DNA from: Geosiphon pyriformis
Lineage: Eukaryota > Glomeromycota > Glomeromycetes > Archaeosporales > Geosiphonaceae
Length of the DNA: 64,000 bases
Assembly: GCA_016748015.1 (NCBI GenBank)
Contig: JAAOMT010000034.1
Location: 210,277-274,276 of the forward strand
Direction: 5' to 3'
Positions 12,331-24,807 of the stretch are shown here, in pieces. Positions within the stretch are counted from its first letter, which is position 1; every line of letters begins with the position of its first letter. A program made the translations under genes and the position numbers. The notes beneath the pieces were generated by a model. It was given only the letters and a program-made list of their open reading frames with translations, searched no databases and had not been told where the DNA came from.

Positions 12331-12760
12331 ATAACAATGGACAAGGAATAAAATCAAAAAAAGTCTATGAAATTAATGCAGGATATGATCTCAGATATCT
12401 TGGCAAAGACATTTTGGTTCTTCAACCAAAATTCTTAACCAAAATCAACCTCAAAATTGCTCTAAAAATACCACCAGGAGCAATGGTACAAATTGCTTCT
12501 TAATTATTATTGGCAAGCAAAAAAATCAATATCAGAAAAGAAGTCATAGATACAGAATATACTGGAAATATTACCATCATGTTACAGAATGAAACAGACA
12601 AACCATTCAGAATTGAACATGCTGAAAAGATTGTCCAAGCAATTTACCTACTCTTAATCAATATTTTGGTTTACAATCAGTTAACAACAGAGAACAATTG
12701 GGAAAAAGTAAAAGAGAAATTCAAGATTTTGGTTCAACTAGACAATTTACAGTTCTAGTA
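12330..12760 (+). pseudogene. Element E dUTPase domain
   Basis: Remnant of a trimeric dUTPase-type domain. Visible motifs are motif 1 (AGYDLRYL, near 12382-12405), motif 3 as EVIDTEYTGNI in the open frame 12510-12758, and motif 4 as EKIVQAIYL. Motif 2 is interrupted: TAA stands where element B has the Arg of SRSLLA. Motif 5 is shifted out of frame. The enzyme hydrolyses dUTP to dUMP. This copy is inactive. Confidence 0.7.
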
Positions 12761-13299
12761 AATATAATTCTCAATGCACAGAATAAATCTTACCAGATTC
12801 TTTAACTTCTTTAACCAATTACCATTTTACTTTTTGGAGAACATCACGAAATTTACACTTGCTTAAAACTCACCACTACCCAACAAATCTTTGAATTCAA
12901 TGAACAAATCTGTTTAAAGCATGAAATCTTAATTCCAAACGTTTATATTCCCAAAGGAATGAAAAAATTTTGAGTTACATTCTACAACTCCAATAATTAT
13001 TCTATTGTCTTATTAAATAAATTAGAAATTGGAATCATATACAGCAATATCTTCCAGAATAAAAATCCTCAAATTGTCTCTAATTTTATTGAAATTATAA
13101 GACATACTTTACTTTTAAATTCAAACATCATTCCTACTACTGAAAACTACTACTTTTTGAAAGAAAAACTCTTTTGAGTCAACATGGGTCCCTTAGAACT
13201 CCAACAACAAAGACAATTAAAACAGTTAATAGCTAAATTTGCTGACATATTTGCAAAAAACAACAATAATTTTGGAAAAACTGATATTGTCCAACATCA

Positions 13300-14590
13300 G
13301 ATCCACACAAAAGATGCTCCACCAAAACAACAACAAGCTTATTAAGTTCCACTTGCTAGCCATTAATTTATCAGAGAAGAGGTTCAAAGAATGCTTAATA
13401 ACAGATTGATTCAACCATCAAGAAGTCCATGGGCCTTACCAGTAGTTTTGGTTAAAAAAAAATAAAAAAATCAGATTCTGTGTTAACTATTGTCAACTAA
13501 ACAGTGTAACAATTAGAAATATCTACCTTCTTTCAAGAATTGATGATATACTAGATGCCTTAAAAAAAGCCAAGTTCTTCTCAACTTTAGACTTAAAAAG
13601 TAGATACTGACAAGTTGAAATGTATCTAAAAGATTGACCCAAAACAGCATTTACCACCCAAGGAGGAAACTATGAATTCAATGTTATGTTTTTTAGACTT
13701 TGCAATACACCAGCAACATTTCAATGACTCATAAATGTTGTATATAAAGGACTTTTATGACAATTAATAGTTGTTTATTTTGATAACACTAATGTGTACT
13801 TACCAAGTTTTGAAGCTCATTTCATCTATCTGTGAGAAGTTTTTTAATGATTATGAAAAGCAGAATTAAAATTGAACATTGAGAAATGTTACTTTAGAAA
13901 AACAAACTTAATCTTTCTTGGACACATAATTAGTAAAGATGGAGTCAAACCAAATTCAAGAACAATCAGTGCTGTTAAAAACTTTTAAACTTCCAAAAAT
14001 ACCCCAGAGCTATGAGAATTTGTAGGATTAGCTTCTTATTATTGAAAACTCATAAAAAAATTCTTAAAAATTGTCAAACCACTCAATTATCTTACCAATA
14101 AAAATGTGCCATACTAATGGACTGAAGAACAACAAAAAGCCTTTGAAACTTTCAAGACAAAATTGATAACAGCATCAGTTCTTGCTTACTCAGACTTCAA
14201 CAAACAATTTCAACTAGCCACTAATATTTTACATATAGCATTTAGTGCCATTCTATTACAATTGGACAAAAATGACCAGAAGCAAGTCATTGTTTATGCT
14301 AGTAGAATACTTAAACCAACAAAACTCAAATATGGCTCAACTGAATTAGAAGCTACTGCAATCATTTGGGCTCTTAAATACTTTCAACAATATCTGAAGA
14401 ATGGAAAAGAATTTAACATCATAATTAACAATATTGGCCTCAAATAACTCAATAAAAAGAAACAAAGTGCCAAACAGTTTTGATAAAATAACTTCCTAGC
14501 AGACTACAAATATATTGTATATCACAAACTAAGAAAACTACACACCAATGTTAACAGCCTCTCAAAAATGAGACAAAATTAACACCAATA
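13300..14590 (+). pseudogene. Element E reverse transcriptase and RNase H
   Basis: Aligns with RT-RNase H of element B. The substrate-entry motif [20 protein letters not shown] is visible near 13540-13595. The catalytic YxDD box reads VVYFDNTNVY near 13771-13800, with the second Asp changed to Asn. The connection and RNase H region is open at 14163-14447 (FQLATNILHIAFSAILLQLD, then YASRILKPTKLKYGSTELEA). Numerous stops and frameshifts are present. Confidence 0.8.
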
Positions 14591-14799
14591 ACAATTTTAC
14601 CACAATTTATCAACCTACCAACAAAATAACAAAACAACAATAAATCCCAAAAATTACAACAATCTTAAAAACTATTTAGAGACTCTTACCATATCAAAAA
14701 ATTGGTCTCCAAGTAAAAAACATCGATTACAACACCAATTCAAACAATATTTTATATATCATAACAAAATCTATTACAAAAATCACAGAAATTTAAACC

Positions 14800-16010
14800 A
14801 ATCATTCAGATTAGTACAAGAAAATGAAAATGAAACAATTCTATACAACATGTACACAGATCCTTTTTCAGCACACTTGAGAAAAGATGGAACAATTCAA
14901 AAAACTTTTGAATAATATTTTTGGTTTCACATGCAAAAAGATATTTGACAATATGTAGAATCTTGTGATAATTATCAAAAAAGAGGAAGAACTCACCCCA
15001 CAAAATCTTTAAATCCAATCAAAGTTGAACAACCTTTTGACAGAGTTGGAATTGATTTAGTCAGACCATTACTTATTACAACCTAAGGAAATTGTTATAT
15101 TGCAGTTGCAGTAGATTATCTTACCAAATAGCCTAAAACTAGAGCCATTCAAAGAGCAAATGCAAAATCAGTAGCAAATTTCATCTATAAAGACATTATT
15201 TGTAAACATAGATGTCCAATTGAACTCTTATCTGATCAAGAAGCACATTTTGTGAACAACTTGATACAAGAAATTTGTGAATAATTCAATGTCAAAAGAC
15301 CTCTATTATCATCTTATTACTCTCAAACAAATAGATTTGTAGAATGTTTCAACAAAACATTGTGTGAATCTTTAGCCAAAGTTTCAACAGATTTTGAGCA
15401 GAAATGAAATATCTTTATTCTATCAGTGTTACTAGCATACAGAACACTAAAACAAGATACTATAAAACACACACCATTTGATCTTACTTATGGAAAGATA
15501 GCAATATTACCAATTAATTTCATAGTGAAAACATATTCAGTGCAACCAATCAATAAAGAAAACTTTCAAGAAACACTTCAAAAAAGAGCCTACACTCTCC
15601 TTAGTACATTGGAAGGAAAAAAACACATAGCAGCCACTTATATTAAACACTTCTAAGCTTTATAAAAAGAAAAACATAACAACAAACTGCCACCAGTTAC
15701 TAACAAATTTAAAGTTGGAAATAAAGTTTTCTTACACAAAACTAAGGCTAAAAAACAATAGAGTAGAAAGTTTGAACATAAATGAGATGGACCATTTTAT
15801 ATCCACAAAATTTTAGGCAATGAATTATATAAGTTAAGACTTAATAACAAAATACTAACAAAAGTTGCACATAGAAATTGACTAAAATATTATCATTCTA
15901 GAAACAATTCTGAATCATTAATTTCACAAATTGGTACATATTCCTCTTTAATTAATCCTGAAAATATTCCCCGAAATTTAGAACCAATAGTTATAATAAA
16001 ACAATAACCA
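14800..16010 (+). pseudogene. Element E integrase
   Basis: Remnant of the integrase. An N-terminal zinc-binding region is suggested by SAHLRKDGTIQ and YVESCDNYQK around 14869-14980. In the catalytic core, GIDLVRPLLIT near 15050-15080 supplies the first Asp and LLSDQEAHFV near 15226-15255 the second. FVECFNKTLC near 15333-15365 gives the Glu. A C-terminal segment FHPxxHx-like (PFYIHKILGNELYKLRL) lies near 15793-15842. Many TGG codons have become TAG or TGA. No chromodomain follows. Confidence 0.78.
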
Positions 16011-16190
16011 AACTTGAACACTTAATTTAACATTTTATAATAACCCTTTTAAAAGACACAAAACATAAACCAAAAATAACAAATAATTACAAGAAACACT
16101 CAAACCCAAAAACAAATAAAAAAACCCTATACTCAAAAATAATTTTCTTTATTTTTTTCAAATTTTGTTTATTAATTAGTCATTTTTATT

Positions 16191-16623
16191 ATGATTATTC
16201 TCCGAAATATTCAACAAATATTCCAAAAATTAATGTTAGTCTTAAAAACACTTCCTAACTTATCTATAATGAATAATAAAAGTCAAATTAATTACATTCA
16301 GAAAAAAATCACAGCTCCAGTAGTAAATAATTCTCATAATTATCACCCTATAAAAAAAAGACAAGAAGTCACTCTGGAAATCAATTACCAAAACTTTTAA
16401 AACAAGCACTGAAAAAAAACCTTTTATTTGCCCCTATTGATATTTTACCAAATGCCACAATTCAATAAAAACTGGAACTTGAAACAACTAACATCATTTC
16501 AACAATTTTCAGACCAGATTGCTTCAATTATCTTGGACTACTATCTTAATATTACAGATAGTGCTTAGACTTTAATGAAGCTCAGTCTTAAGGAAAAGAT
16601 TATGTTATCAGTAGAATTTTAGC
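16191..16623 (+). pseudogene. Element E ORF3 (post-integrase ORF), internally deleted
   Basis: An open frame starts with ATG at 16191 (MIILRNIQQIFQKLMLVLK) and stays open to 16400. This is the same N-terminus as ORF3 of element B and resembles that of A and C (IAQQLFQ, then NNQTICYQN). About 270 bp present in B are missing near 16460. The C-terminal frame resumes and would end with TAG at 16621-16623, inside the 3' LTR. Function unknown. Confidence 0.6.
16587..16602 (+). other. Polypurine tract of element E
   Basis: The segment CTTAAGGAAAAGATTA lies directly upstream of the 3' LTR start. It matches CTTGAGGAGGAGATTA in element B. This is where plus-strand DNA synthesis would start. Confidence 0.65.
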
Positions 16624-17573
16624 TATTAATTAGCATGAAATTATCCTCATAATTCCTATTATTAATTAGCATATATTATTATCATTTCGATTATTACTTA
16701 TTATTTAATCAAATTATCAAAAATTATTACTCAATCAATAATTCGATTTGTACCATAGAAATTAAGATAATCAAATTACACAATACCCTGAACCATTTAA
16801 CATAGTCAAAATTTGTCAAAATTAATAAAAATTGGCTGAAATAATTAATAGTTCAATGAAATAACTTGTAATTTGCTGAAATGTATCTTTAGTTTACCAA
16901 AATTGTAGCAAAGAGAAAAGTGCAAGTTTAAAAATTAGTACTATAACAAATTGTATAAAAGAAGAGCTTTTTTCTTCAAAAAAATGTATCTTCTCATAGT
17001 ATTATACTATAGTATTTTACTTTAGATATCTTAATTGAAACAAATTTTCTTTTACACATATCAAATAAAAATTAAATATTCAAAAACCAAATTCTTTGAT
17101 TATTACACTTGAAATTCCCTCAACACAACTAACATTTTGAAATTGATTAGCTACCAATTTCAGTAATCTGTTAATAACTCCAGACTTGGATAGAAAACGT
17201 TTCCCTTGACAAAATTCTATTTTTTTTATATTTTTTATATTTTCTTTTACTTTTCTTATTATAATTATTAGGGTAGCCTACAGATAAGATTTTTGTAGAA
17301 GAGTTGACTTTTACAGCAAAGTAACTACACATTTTAGTAAGCTTTCAGATGAGCAATTCCTGAGAAAAAGTTGATATTTACTACAATGTAATTACATAAA
17401 GTAAATGGCAAGAAATTGGTTATTTCACTTATAAGCCCAGCAATTTAAATTATAGAAGATAATTTGAAAATAAATTCAGTTATTGAAGGTTCAACTACTT
17501 CTAGAAAACATGAATTTACAACAAACAGACATTAACAACATTTAAGAAAAGAGACCAAAAACCTTCAGTAACA
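16603..17573 (+). repeat. 3' LTR of element E (family II)
   Basis: Runs from TGTTATCAGTAG to CTTCAGTAACA, 971 bp, matching in reverse complement the LTRs of element B. A degenerate version of the 20-bp tandem array of family II is visible at about 16805-16915. No second LTR of this element is present. Confidence 0.88.
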
Positions 17574-19860
17574 GTGTCTTCAATTATTATACTGTTAAGT
17601 TACTAATAATCTACACAAAATCTGATCTTGCTATTTTTTTTGACAAGCACTATTGGTAAGACTCAAAAACTTCTTGATAGTTGAATTAGTCTATTGTTGA
17701 ATATTTCTGAATTTCTTTCTTAATGAATTGGTGGCTGGCAAGTAAGACTTAATAGGCTTGTTGTCATTTTGGTAAAGCATCTTTTGTGTGAATTTGATGC
17801 TTTACAATGTTTGTTTTTCTCAAATTATTGTTGTTTTTGACAAATATGTTAGCATATTTGGTAATTAATTGTTTTAATTATTTTTGTTGTTAGGGTTTCA
17901 AGAGATTCATATTGATTTGAAAAAGTTTTTAGTAATAAGCAAAATATTTAGGTTTGAGAAAAAAGTATGTCTTACAATTTTAATAAAATTAAAAACAATC
18001 TGAAGGGTTTTGTTCTAAAAGATATTGCTATAAATAATTTTAATTTCTAATTTATTTAATAAAACAATAAAATAATTATTGAAGTTATAGAATATAACTT
18101 GGAATTTTTTTATTTTTATTGAACCAAAATCTTGAATTTTTCTATTACTTTTACCTAATTGTTCTCTTTGATTAATTGATTATAAACTCAAAATTTTAAT
18201 TAAAAATAGATAAATAGCATGAGTAATTTTTTTAGCATGTTTAATCTTGAATGGTTTATTAGATTTGTTTTGTAACATAATTGTAATGTTTTCTATATAT
18301 CTTGTATTTATAACTTTTCTTTTAACATTAATTTCTTTGCTTGTCAATAATTATCAAAAAGCAATTTAAATTATTGCTTTTGGTGCTATTTTGAAAGCAA
18401 TTTTTAGATTAATTTTTATTAGAAACTTGAGTTAAAAAACCACAATATTTTTGCTAAAATATCATAAATTATATTTTGTATCAATTTTATGAGCTTTTTC
18501 AGGCTTGATTCTTTGATCATTATTGTCAAAGTATTTAAGTTGTAAGACTAATTAATTTTTAAGCTGATAAATTAGTGTAGTTGGCAGTTTTTTTTTTGGT
18601 TCAAGTTCTCCAAATTTGATTTTTTCTTAGTTATTTTTGCTAAACAAAAAAATACTAAAGACATAGTATTTTAGATACTATTTGTCATCACAAAACATGA
18701 TGTATTTTTTGCACAATTAAATGTTTATTTGCTCTAATTATTGAGCTTTTGGATTAGGTAAGTGTAACTTGTGATTTGGTAATAAGTTTTGACTTTATTT
18801 TTGTAGTTATATCTAGCAATTTTAAAAGTGTATTTAATGTATTTGACTTCTTTTATCTGGTAGACATCTTTTTGGATTTCTCTATTGATTAGAACTATGA
18901 CCAATTTATAAATTATTTCGATATTATGTGAGTAATAATAAAGTTTATTGAGAACACTATTATATGTAACATTAAATAAGATTTTTTTTTTTACTTTTTT
19001 AGCAATTAAAAATGCATATTGACAGGTTTAATTACAGATTTTTTTATTATTATAACATTAATCTAATTGTATTCTTTTGATAGTAGTTCTTTACATATAA
19101 GACAAAAAATATTGTTTTATTTTTTACTTTGTTTGAGATATTCAAATCATTTTTAATGGCAGATTTTATAGTAATAGCAAGTACATATTTTATATTTTTT
19201 TTCTAGAAATATTTAAGCTTTCATAAATAAAAGCTTTTTCTTGCAATTTTTGTATTTAAGTAAAATATATAATGGCTGTTTTTATGGTTCTGGTTTGGAA
19301 TAATAGACAATATTTCATCTTTGAGTTTCTTCAATAATTTTTTGTTCTGTTTTTTTAGCCTAATTAAATTCTAATCCAAAAGTCATGTAGGTTTTAGTTA
19401 TTGGCATTCCTTTTTTCTCTTCAAATTCAAACACAAAGGCTTTTTTTAATTGTTTATTAAAAGTATTATAAATAACAGATACTCTGATGTATTGTTCTTG
19501 GTATAAAATCTTGAGTTTTTGGGTTTTTTAATCTAAATTTGTATTGGTTTTAAGAAGCCAGTCATTTTTGATAAAAACTTGATATTAAGGTACATCTATA
19601 ACTAGAACTTTAATTGAAATAATAATTCTATTAATAGTGAATAAGAAGTTATCAATTTTTTTTACTGGTGTTTTTTTCATATTATTTGTTGTAAAAATAA
19701 CTGTTTAAGCAGATTTGTTAATGTTTTGTTATAGCTGTTGTATTAACTAATAGATAATAATATTTTTAGTAAATTTATTGTTTAAGATTAACCAAATTGG
19801 TTTTTCTTTAACTTTGGCTTCTGTGTATATTACTGTAATTGTCTTTTGTTCTATAACTGC
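17574..19860 (-). pseudogene. Element F protease, cysteine module, dUTPase and RT start
   Basis: Aligns by eye with element B over the protease (about 19560-19860; the catalytic LDS has become LNN), the cysteine module (about 18680-19260) and the dUTPase (about 18100-18620). It also aligns with the RT N-terminal region leading to 17574. No open frame of useful length remains. Orientation and order agree with B, which supports the family assignment. Confidence 0.6.
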
Positions 19861-19989
19861 TATATTACTAAGTAAGAATAGTGATTCATTAGTTTTGAAT
19901 TCAAATAAAAAGATATTGAAAAGGTTAGCATTTTGGGGAATTTGGGCTAATAGAATAATATTATTAGGAAAGTTTTGTCTTGAGACTAC

Positions 19990-21195
19990 AGTTTTACTTT
20001 TAAAAAATGCAGTTTGTTAAAAATTCGATTTTTTTGGTATTATAAGATAACTAGGTTGGATATAAAAGTGATTAGATTTTTGTTGAACTGGATTTTAGAA
20101 ACTATTTGATTGTAAAGATTGAATTGGTTATTGTTTATTGTAAATTAGTTTTGTGGTATAATTTAGTTTTGCTGAACCAATGTTTGAACAGATATTTAGT
20201 ATTGCTGAACTGGTAATTAAAAATATTGTTGTTAAGTAAATTATAGAATAAATTAATAGTAATTGTTCTGATACTAAGATCTTAGTAGATAATAAGTTGG
20301 TAGTAGAAGTTGGTAGTAAGATTGTTAAGATTGGAAATAATGTTGATCATTTTTTGATCATTAGTCTTTTTGTATTTTTTAGCAATCTTGTTTTCAATGT
20401 TCTAAAATTCCACAATAATAGCAGTTCTAAGATTAGTTGTTGAATAATAATAAGGAAAAACTGTTCTAATTTTGTTATTGTAATGACTAGTATCTTTGTT
20501 ATTGCTGTTGTTATTGGTAATTTGTAAAATAGTTTTCTATTTTCTTAGTAAATTGATCAATTTTTTTTCAACTGTTAAGCTGGTTTTGCTAATTGCAATA
20601 TTGATAAGTTTGATGTGATTTGCTTTTTTTATTGTTATTTTATGGTTTTTTGTATGTTAAATAACTGTAGTTAAGTTTATTAGAACATAAAAACAAACTT
20701 TCTTGATTAATTTATTTTTTAATTCAGCAATAAATTGATCCAAAACCTGGATATTGGAATAGTAGTTATTGGTTTTCAATTGTCAAATTCATTTAAGAAG
20801 TTTATTAAATTTCCCAAGATAAGTTATAATAAATTCAGATAATTCTTGTTTGATGTTTCAAAATTGGTTTTAAAAAATAATAAAGATGTTGTTGCCAGTA
20901 AATTGTTTTAGAAAAGCTTTTTTAAATACTTGCCAAATTCTAAAAAGTTTATCTAAGTTCTTAAATTATTCATTTGCAATTTCTTAAAAAAAATAAAAAA
21001 AAATTTTTGGCATTTTTACTGTATTTTATTCATTTGTATCTTCTACTTTCTGGATTTTGTCAAGCCATTTTTGTGGGCTGGTATTAGTATTTTCTTTAAT
21101 AAATTCAGTAATTTTTGTAATATAGATAGTTGCCATGTTTTTTGTATTTTTGTTTTTATCAGTTTCTTCTTTGGTAAATTTAAAAATGTTTTTGT
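19990..21195 (-). pseudogene. Element F gag remnant with zinc knuckle
   Basis: Matches gag of element B in order, including the capsid region (20640-21060) and a decayed nucleocapsid knuckle near 20372-20420. The knuckle reads C-YY-C-GILE-H-(stop)KQD-C and keeps the C-x2-C-x4-H-x4-C spacing. The reading frame is repeatedly broken. Confidence 0.6.
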
Positions 21196-22426
21196 TGTTA
21201 TCAGAGTGGTGTTATAAATAATTATTTGAGGTATTGATACAAATAACAAATTTGTAACTTGGTGCTTAATAGCTAAATAATATTAATAATATCTGAAAGT
21301 ATTGGTTGATCTAAAGGTTTTGGTAAAGTTTTTTGTATAATAGACAGAAATTCAATGGTTGTTTCAGTAGTTTTTTAGAATAATAATTCTATCAAATTTT
21401 TTTCTTCAGTATAATGGCCAGTTTATTCTGGCAGTCATGTTCTTTTGATAAGCTATTCTTAAATTTTTATACTCTATACTCTTATTTTTGGGTCTTTTAC
21501 TAAATTATCCTTAATATTAATTATTCAGTACTTAATTTTTTTAATTAATTAGTAAATTAACAAACAACAAAAAAAATAAAAAAAAATAAAAAATTAGTAT
21601 TTCATCAATAGTTGTAATCAAGAGCTATTGTTCTAGTATAATTAAGTATTAGATATTATTAATATAAAGTGTTAATAACAGATGAGTGGTGAAGATTTTC
21701 AATCAAATAACAATAACATAAATTAGATGATAATAAATATGTTTATTGAATATTTTGGTAAATTTACTTTGGTTAATAGTAATTATTCATAAAGTAAAGG
21801 TTAATTAATAGATAAGAAAAAGAAATGCTAAAATTAAAACTGAACCAAATACTTTTCTTACTTTTAATACTATTATTATATATACATAGTTGATATTATA
21901 CAAGATTCCTGAAATCCTGTAATTTTTTTAGAGAAATTCTGAAATTTTTTTATTACTATGTCTACTTCTAATTGGCTATTTCTCTAATTATAATATTCTT
22001 AATTTTTATAAATAACACTATTAATAACTTTTAGACCTAAACTCAAAACAACTTTTTTAATATTTTTTTAGTTTAAATTTATTTTTTGTTTTTTTATTGT
22101 TTTTTATATTATTAAGTAATCTATAGTCAAAATTTTCTATAGAAAAATTGACTTTTATAATAAAATAATTATATATTAATTAAAAAGCTTACAGACAAAA
22201 TTTTTTTGTAAAAAAATTGACTTTTACTGCAAAGTAATTATATAAACAATTGGTATAAAATTGGCTATTTTATAATAAGTCCAATATTATATATAGTTTA
22301 AAATATAAAAAAATACTTTAGAAAAAAAATTAATTTATTAAAAATTTACTAACTTCTATCAACTACAAAATTAACATTAAACAACATTAATAATATTAAA
22401 AAAAAATAAAAAAACTTCTAATAATA
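21196..22426 (+). repeat. LTR relic H (family II), interrupted
   Basis: A strongly decayed family-II LTR in + orientation. A terminus TGTTATCAG lies at 21196. The main homologous part runs from 22018 to 22426 and ends CTTCTAATAATA, a decayed CTTCAGTAACA. The stretch 22120-22290 aligns with 17273-17450 of the element E LTR with many G-to-A and C-to-T changes. A family-I LTR sits inside it. Confidence 0.6.
21210..22017 (-). repeat. Solo family-I LTR
   Basis: From TGTTATAAATAATTA to TAAATAACA, 808 bp, matching the LTRs of element C in orientation and order. It includes the GGAATCC-type repeats near 21900-21950 that mark the C subfamily. No internal sequence adjoins it. The flanking four bases (GTGG and CTAT) do not match, so insertion into H is inferred from the flanks being family-II LTR. 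Confidence 0.75.
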
Positions 22427-22571
22427 CCATAAAAAATTTATGTTTTTAATTTTATATAGAAAAAAATTATAAAACTTTTTTTTTAAAAAAAATAAAAACA
22501 TTTTATCTTAATTTAAATCATTATAAACTTTATAACTATTAATTAATTCAAAATTTGTTATAATTTTATTT
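22427..22571. other. AT-rich spacer before LINE-b 3' end
   Basis: About 145 bp of A/T-rich sequence without recognisable content. The last 11 bases, TAATTTTATTT at 22561-22571, recur at 60256-60266 and may be the LINE-b target duplication. Confidence 0.5.
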
Positions 22572-22708
22572 TTTTTTATTTTTTTTATTTGCTTTACAAA
22601 TGAGATCCAAACATCACCTAGTGTTATACATCAAAAAAATAATCTATACTAAGCGTGAATTATGCATTTCCCACACATGACCAGTTACTTGGGCCAATCA
22701 AAACAACA

Positions 22709-23818
22709 CTATGCAGCTATGTGGACTGAAACTAAGTTATCTATGCCTGAAAAAAACAAACAAGATTTGCAAAAGCCAAAACAAACACCAAAAGCATCAG
22801 CAATACCAAACAATTTGACCATTCCAGCCAAGACCAGAAACTGCCTTCTAGGAGTCCACATAAGATTCCAATAACTGACATCGAACAGAATCATCAATCT
22901 TACAAGAAAACATATGATCTGATGTCTTCACATCACCACAATATAAGCACAAAACACTTGAATAGAGTCTATTATAAAGGCACTTCTGAATAGCAATCAG
23001 CAGCCAGTAGTGCAGAGCTTTTATGAAATAAGAACATGCATTAGCCAAGAGTTTGCTGGTAAAACTGGCAGTCATGCACAAGTTAAAGTGCCAAACCAAA
23101 GATGAATAGAGCCAATCAACCTCAGAAAGCAAACTGTCTACCAAAAATCTGGAACCAGAACCAATCTCCCAGTATATATGACAAATTGAACAATAAATAT
23201 CACGGACAAAATGTCTGGAATTGCCTGAAACAACACCATCATTAGCCATTATAAAGCATTTATCCAAGTGAGGAGGAAGGCGCCAACTAAAGAGAAAGGC
23301 ATTATTAGCAATCATGTTTGCATGCTTATTCCCTAAAACACCAGAGTGATCTTTAAACTTATGCCAACTGATTTTCAAATTCTTACTGTGAATAACATTG
23401 ACAATATGACAATGCTTTACTCAATACTAATTATAAAAGTTGGGACACGCCAGACCCAATTCTGATCTACAGGCATCCAAAGCAGATTGGCTATCCAAAA
23501 ACAATTTAACAGAGCTCAGTAAAGGAACATACTTTAAAACCAGAACAATAGCCTGCAACTCCACCAAAGTAGACAACATCAATCCTGACATACCAATACC
23601 CAAACCCAAATCAATGTCTTTAAAATAAGTAACAATGCCAGCTCTACAGCCAGTTGTGTCCAGACCACTAAGAGACTTATCTGTATACACTGACAAACTG
23701 TCAGCACTAACTTGTGAGAGATAATTACAGACAGAAACAAAATCATGAGACTTAAGAATGTTCAAAAAACTAACACTATTCAGAGATGAGAGGCGAGTAA
23801 GAGAGAAATCTTTACCAT
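22709..23818 (-). pseudogene. LINE-b ORF2, RNase H and C-terminal zinc region
   Basis: The RNase H domain lies at 23818-23400. It shows YTDKS (the usual Gly replaced by Lys), the Glu in VELQAI, and LDSQSALDAC with the third Asp. The open frame 23378-22848 continues with WHKFKDHSGVLGNKHANMIA, where Asn replaces the expected fourth acidic residue. It also holds CLYCGDVKTSDHMFSC, the C-x2-C-x7-H-x4-C zinc-binding pattern. Compared with LINE-c, about 100 codons are missing near 22850, and the protein resumes with LAGMVKLFGIADAFGVCFG and ends at 22709. The N-terminal side is interrupted by element B. Confidence 0.85.
23815..23818. repeat. Left target-site duplication of element B
   Basis: CCAT directly before the B LTR. 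Its partner, CTAT at 33718-33721, differs by one C-to-T change. Confidence 0.75.
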
Positions 23819-24807
23819 TGTTACCAAAGGTTTTTGGTCTCTTTTCTTGAATGCTATAACTGTCTGTTGGTTGCAAATTTACGTTTTCTAGAAGTAGTTG
23901 AACCTCCAATAACTGAATTTATCTTCAAATTATCTCCTATAATTTAAACTACTGGGCTTATAAATAGAATGACCAATTTTTTGCCAGTTACTTTATGTAG
24001 TTATGTTGTAGTAAACGTCAACTCTTTCCCAGGAATTGCTCATTTAGAAGCTCACTAAAAATGTGTAGTTACTTTGCTGTGAAAGTCAACTCTTTTACAG
24101 GAATCTTTTCTGTAGGCTATCCTAATGATTGTAATAAGAAAAGAAAAAAAAATAAAAAAAATGTAAAAGAAATAGGATTTTATCAAGGGAAATGTTTTCT
24201 ATCCAGGCCTGAAGCCACTAACAGTTTACTGAAATTGGTAGCTAATCAATTTCAAAACGTTAGTTGGGTTTTGGGAATTTTCCAAGTGCAATAATTAAAG
24301 AATTTGGTTTTTTGAATTATTTGATATTTATTTCTTTTTGTGTGTGTAGAAATGGTTCTAAGTGATAAATCTAAAGTAAGATATATTTTCTTGAAGAGAA
24401 AAGCTCTTCTTTTATACAACTTGTTGTAGTACTAGTCTATGAACTTGCACTTTTTCTTTTTGTTCAAATTTTGGTGAACTAAAGATACATTTTGATGAAC
24501 TACAAGTTATTTCGCTGAACTATTAATTAATTTGGATGAACTATTTATAATTTCGGCGAATTTCTATAAATTTTGGCGAATTTCTGTAAATTTCGGCAAA
24601 TTTTAGAATGTTACAAAGTTCAGGGTATTGTGTAATTTAATCATCCTACTTTTTGTTATACTAATTGGATTATTTAATTGAATTGTGATATGTGATAATT
24701 GATTAAATAATAAATGATAATTTGAAATAATATTAATATACTAATTAATTATAAAAATTATAAGGGTAATTTCATGCTAATTAATAGCTAAAATTTTACT
24801 GGTAACA
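23819..24807 (-). repeat. 3' LTR of element B
   Basis: Runs TGTTACCAAAGG to CTGGTAACA, 989 bp. Almost all differences from the partner LTR at 32732 are transitions. Confidence 0.95.
24468..24609 (-). repeat. 20-bp tandem array in the 3' LTR of B
   Basis: Seven units of 20-21 bp built on ATTT-x-GGTGAACT or ATTTCGGCGAATT. The last three units, from 24550, are nearly identical (TTTCGGCGAATTTCTRTAAA). The same array is at 33378-33519, and a degenerate one is in element E. Confidence 0.85.

Larger units (their letters stand above)
10881..17573 (+). mobile_element. Element E, 5'-truncated family-II Ty3/gypsy retrotransposon
   Basis: Sense-strand copy of the same family as element B. Homology starts near 10881-10890, just upstream of the protease, so the 5' LTR and gag are missing. 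Protease, cysteine module, dUTPase, RT, RNase H, integrase, ORF3 and the 3' LTR follow in order. Decay is heavier than in A, B or C: many CAA/CAG codons have become TAA/TAG, and TGG codons TGA/TAG. The 3' LTR ends TAACA at 17573 and directly abuts RT sequence of element F on the opposite strand. Confidence 0.88.
17574..21195 (-). mobile_element. Element F, truncated family-II Ty3/gypsy retrotransposon
   Basis: A minus-strand fragment homologous to positions 28130-31980 of element B, running from gag (right) to the start of RT (left). It has no LTR of its own left. On the left it is cut precisely by the 3' LTR terminus of E, on the right by LTR relic H. This is the most decayed family-II body in the window, and almost no frame stays open. 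Confidence 0.8.

Noticed and set aside
12000-16000. Reassigned stop codons (TAA/TAG/TGA read as Gln, Trp or Arg)
   Set aside because: The same positions carry CAA, CAG, TGG or CGA in paralogous copies in this window, and stops fall at different places in different copies. Transition decay explains them.
24468-24609. CRISPR-like repeat array
   Set aside because: The units are directly adjacent without unique spacers and lie in both LTRs of a eukaryotic element.
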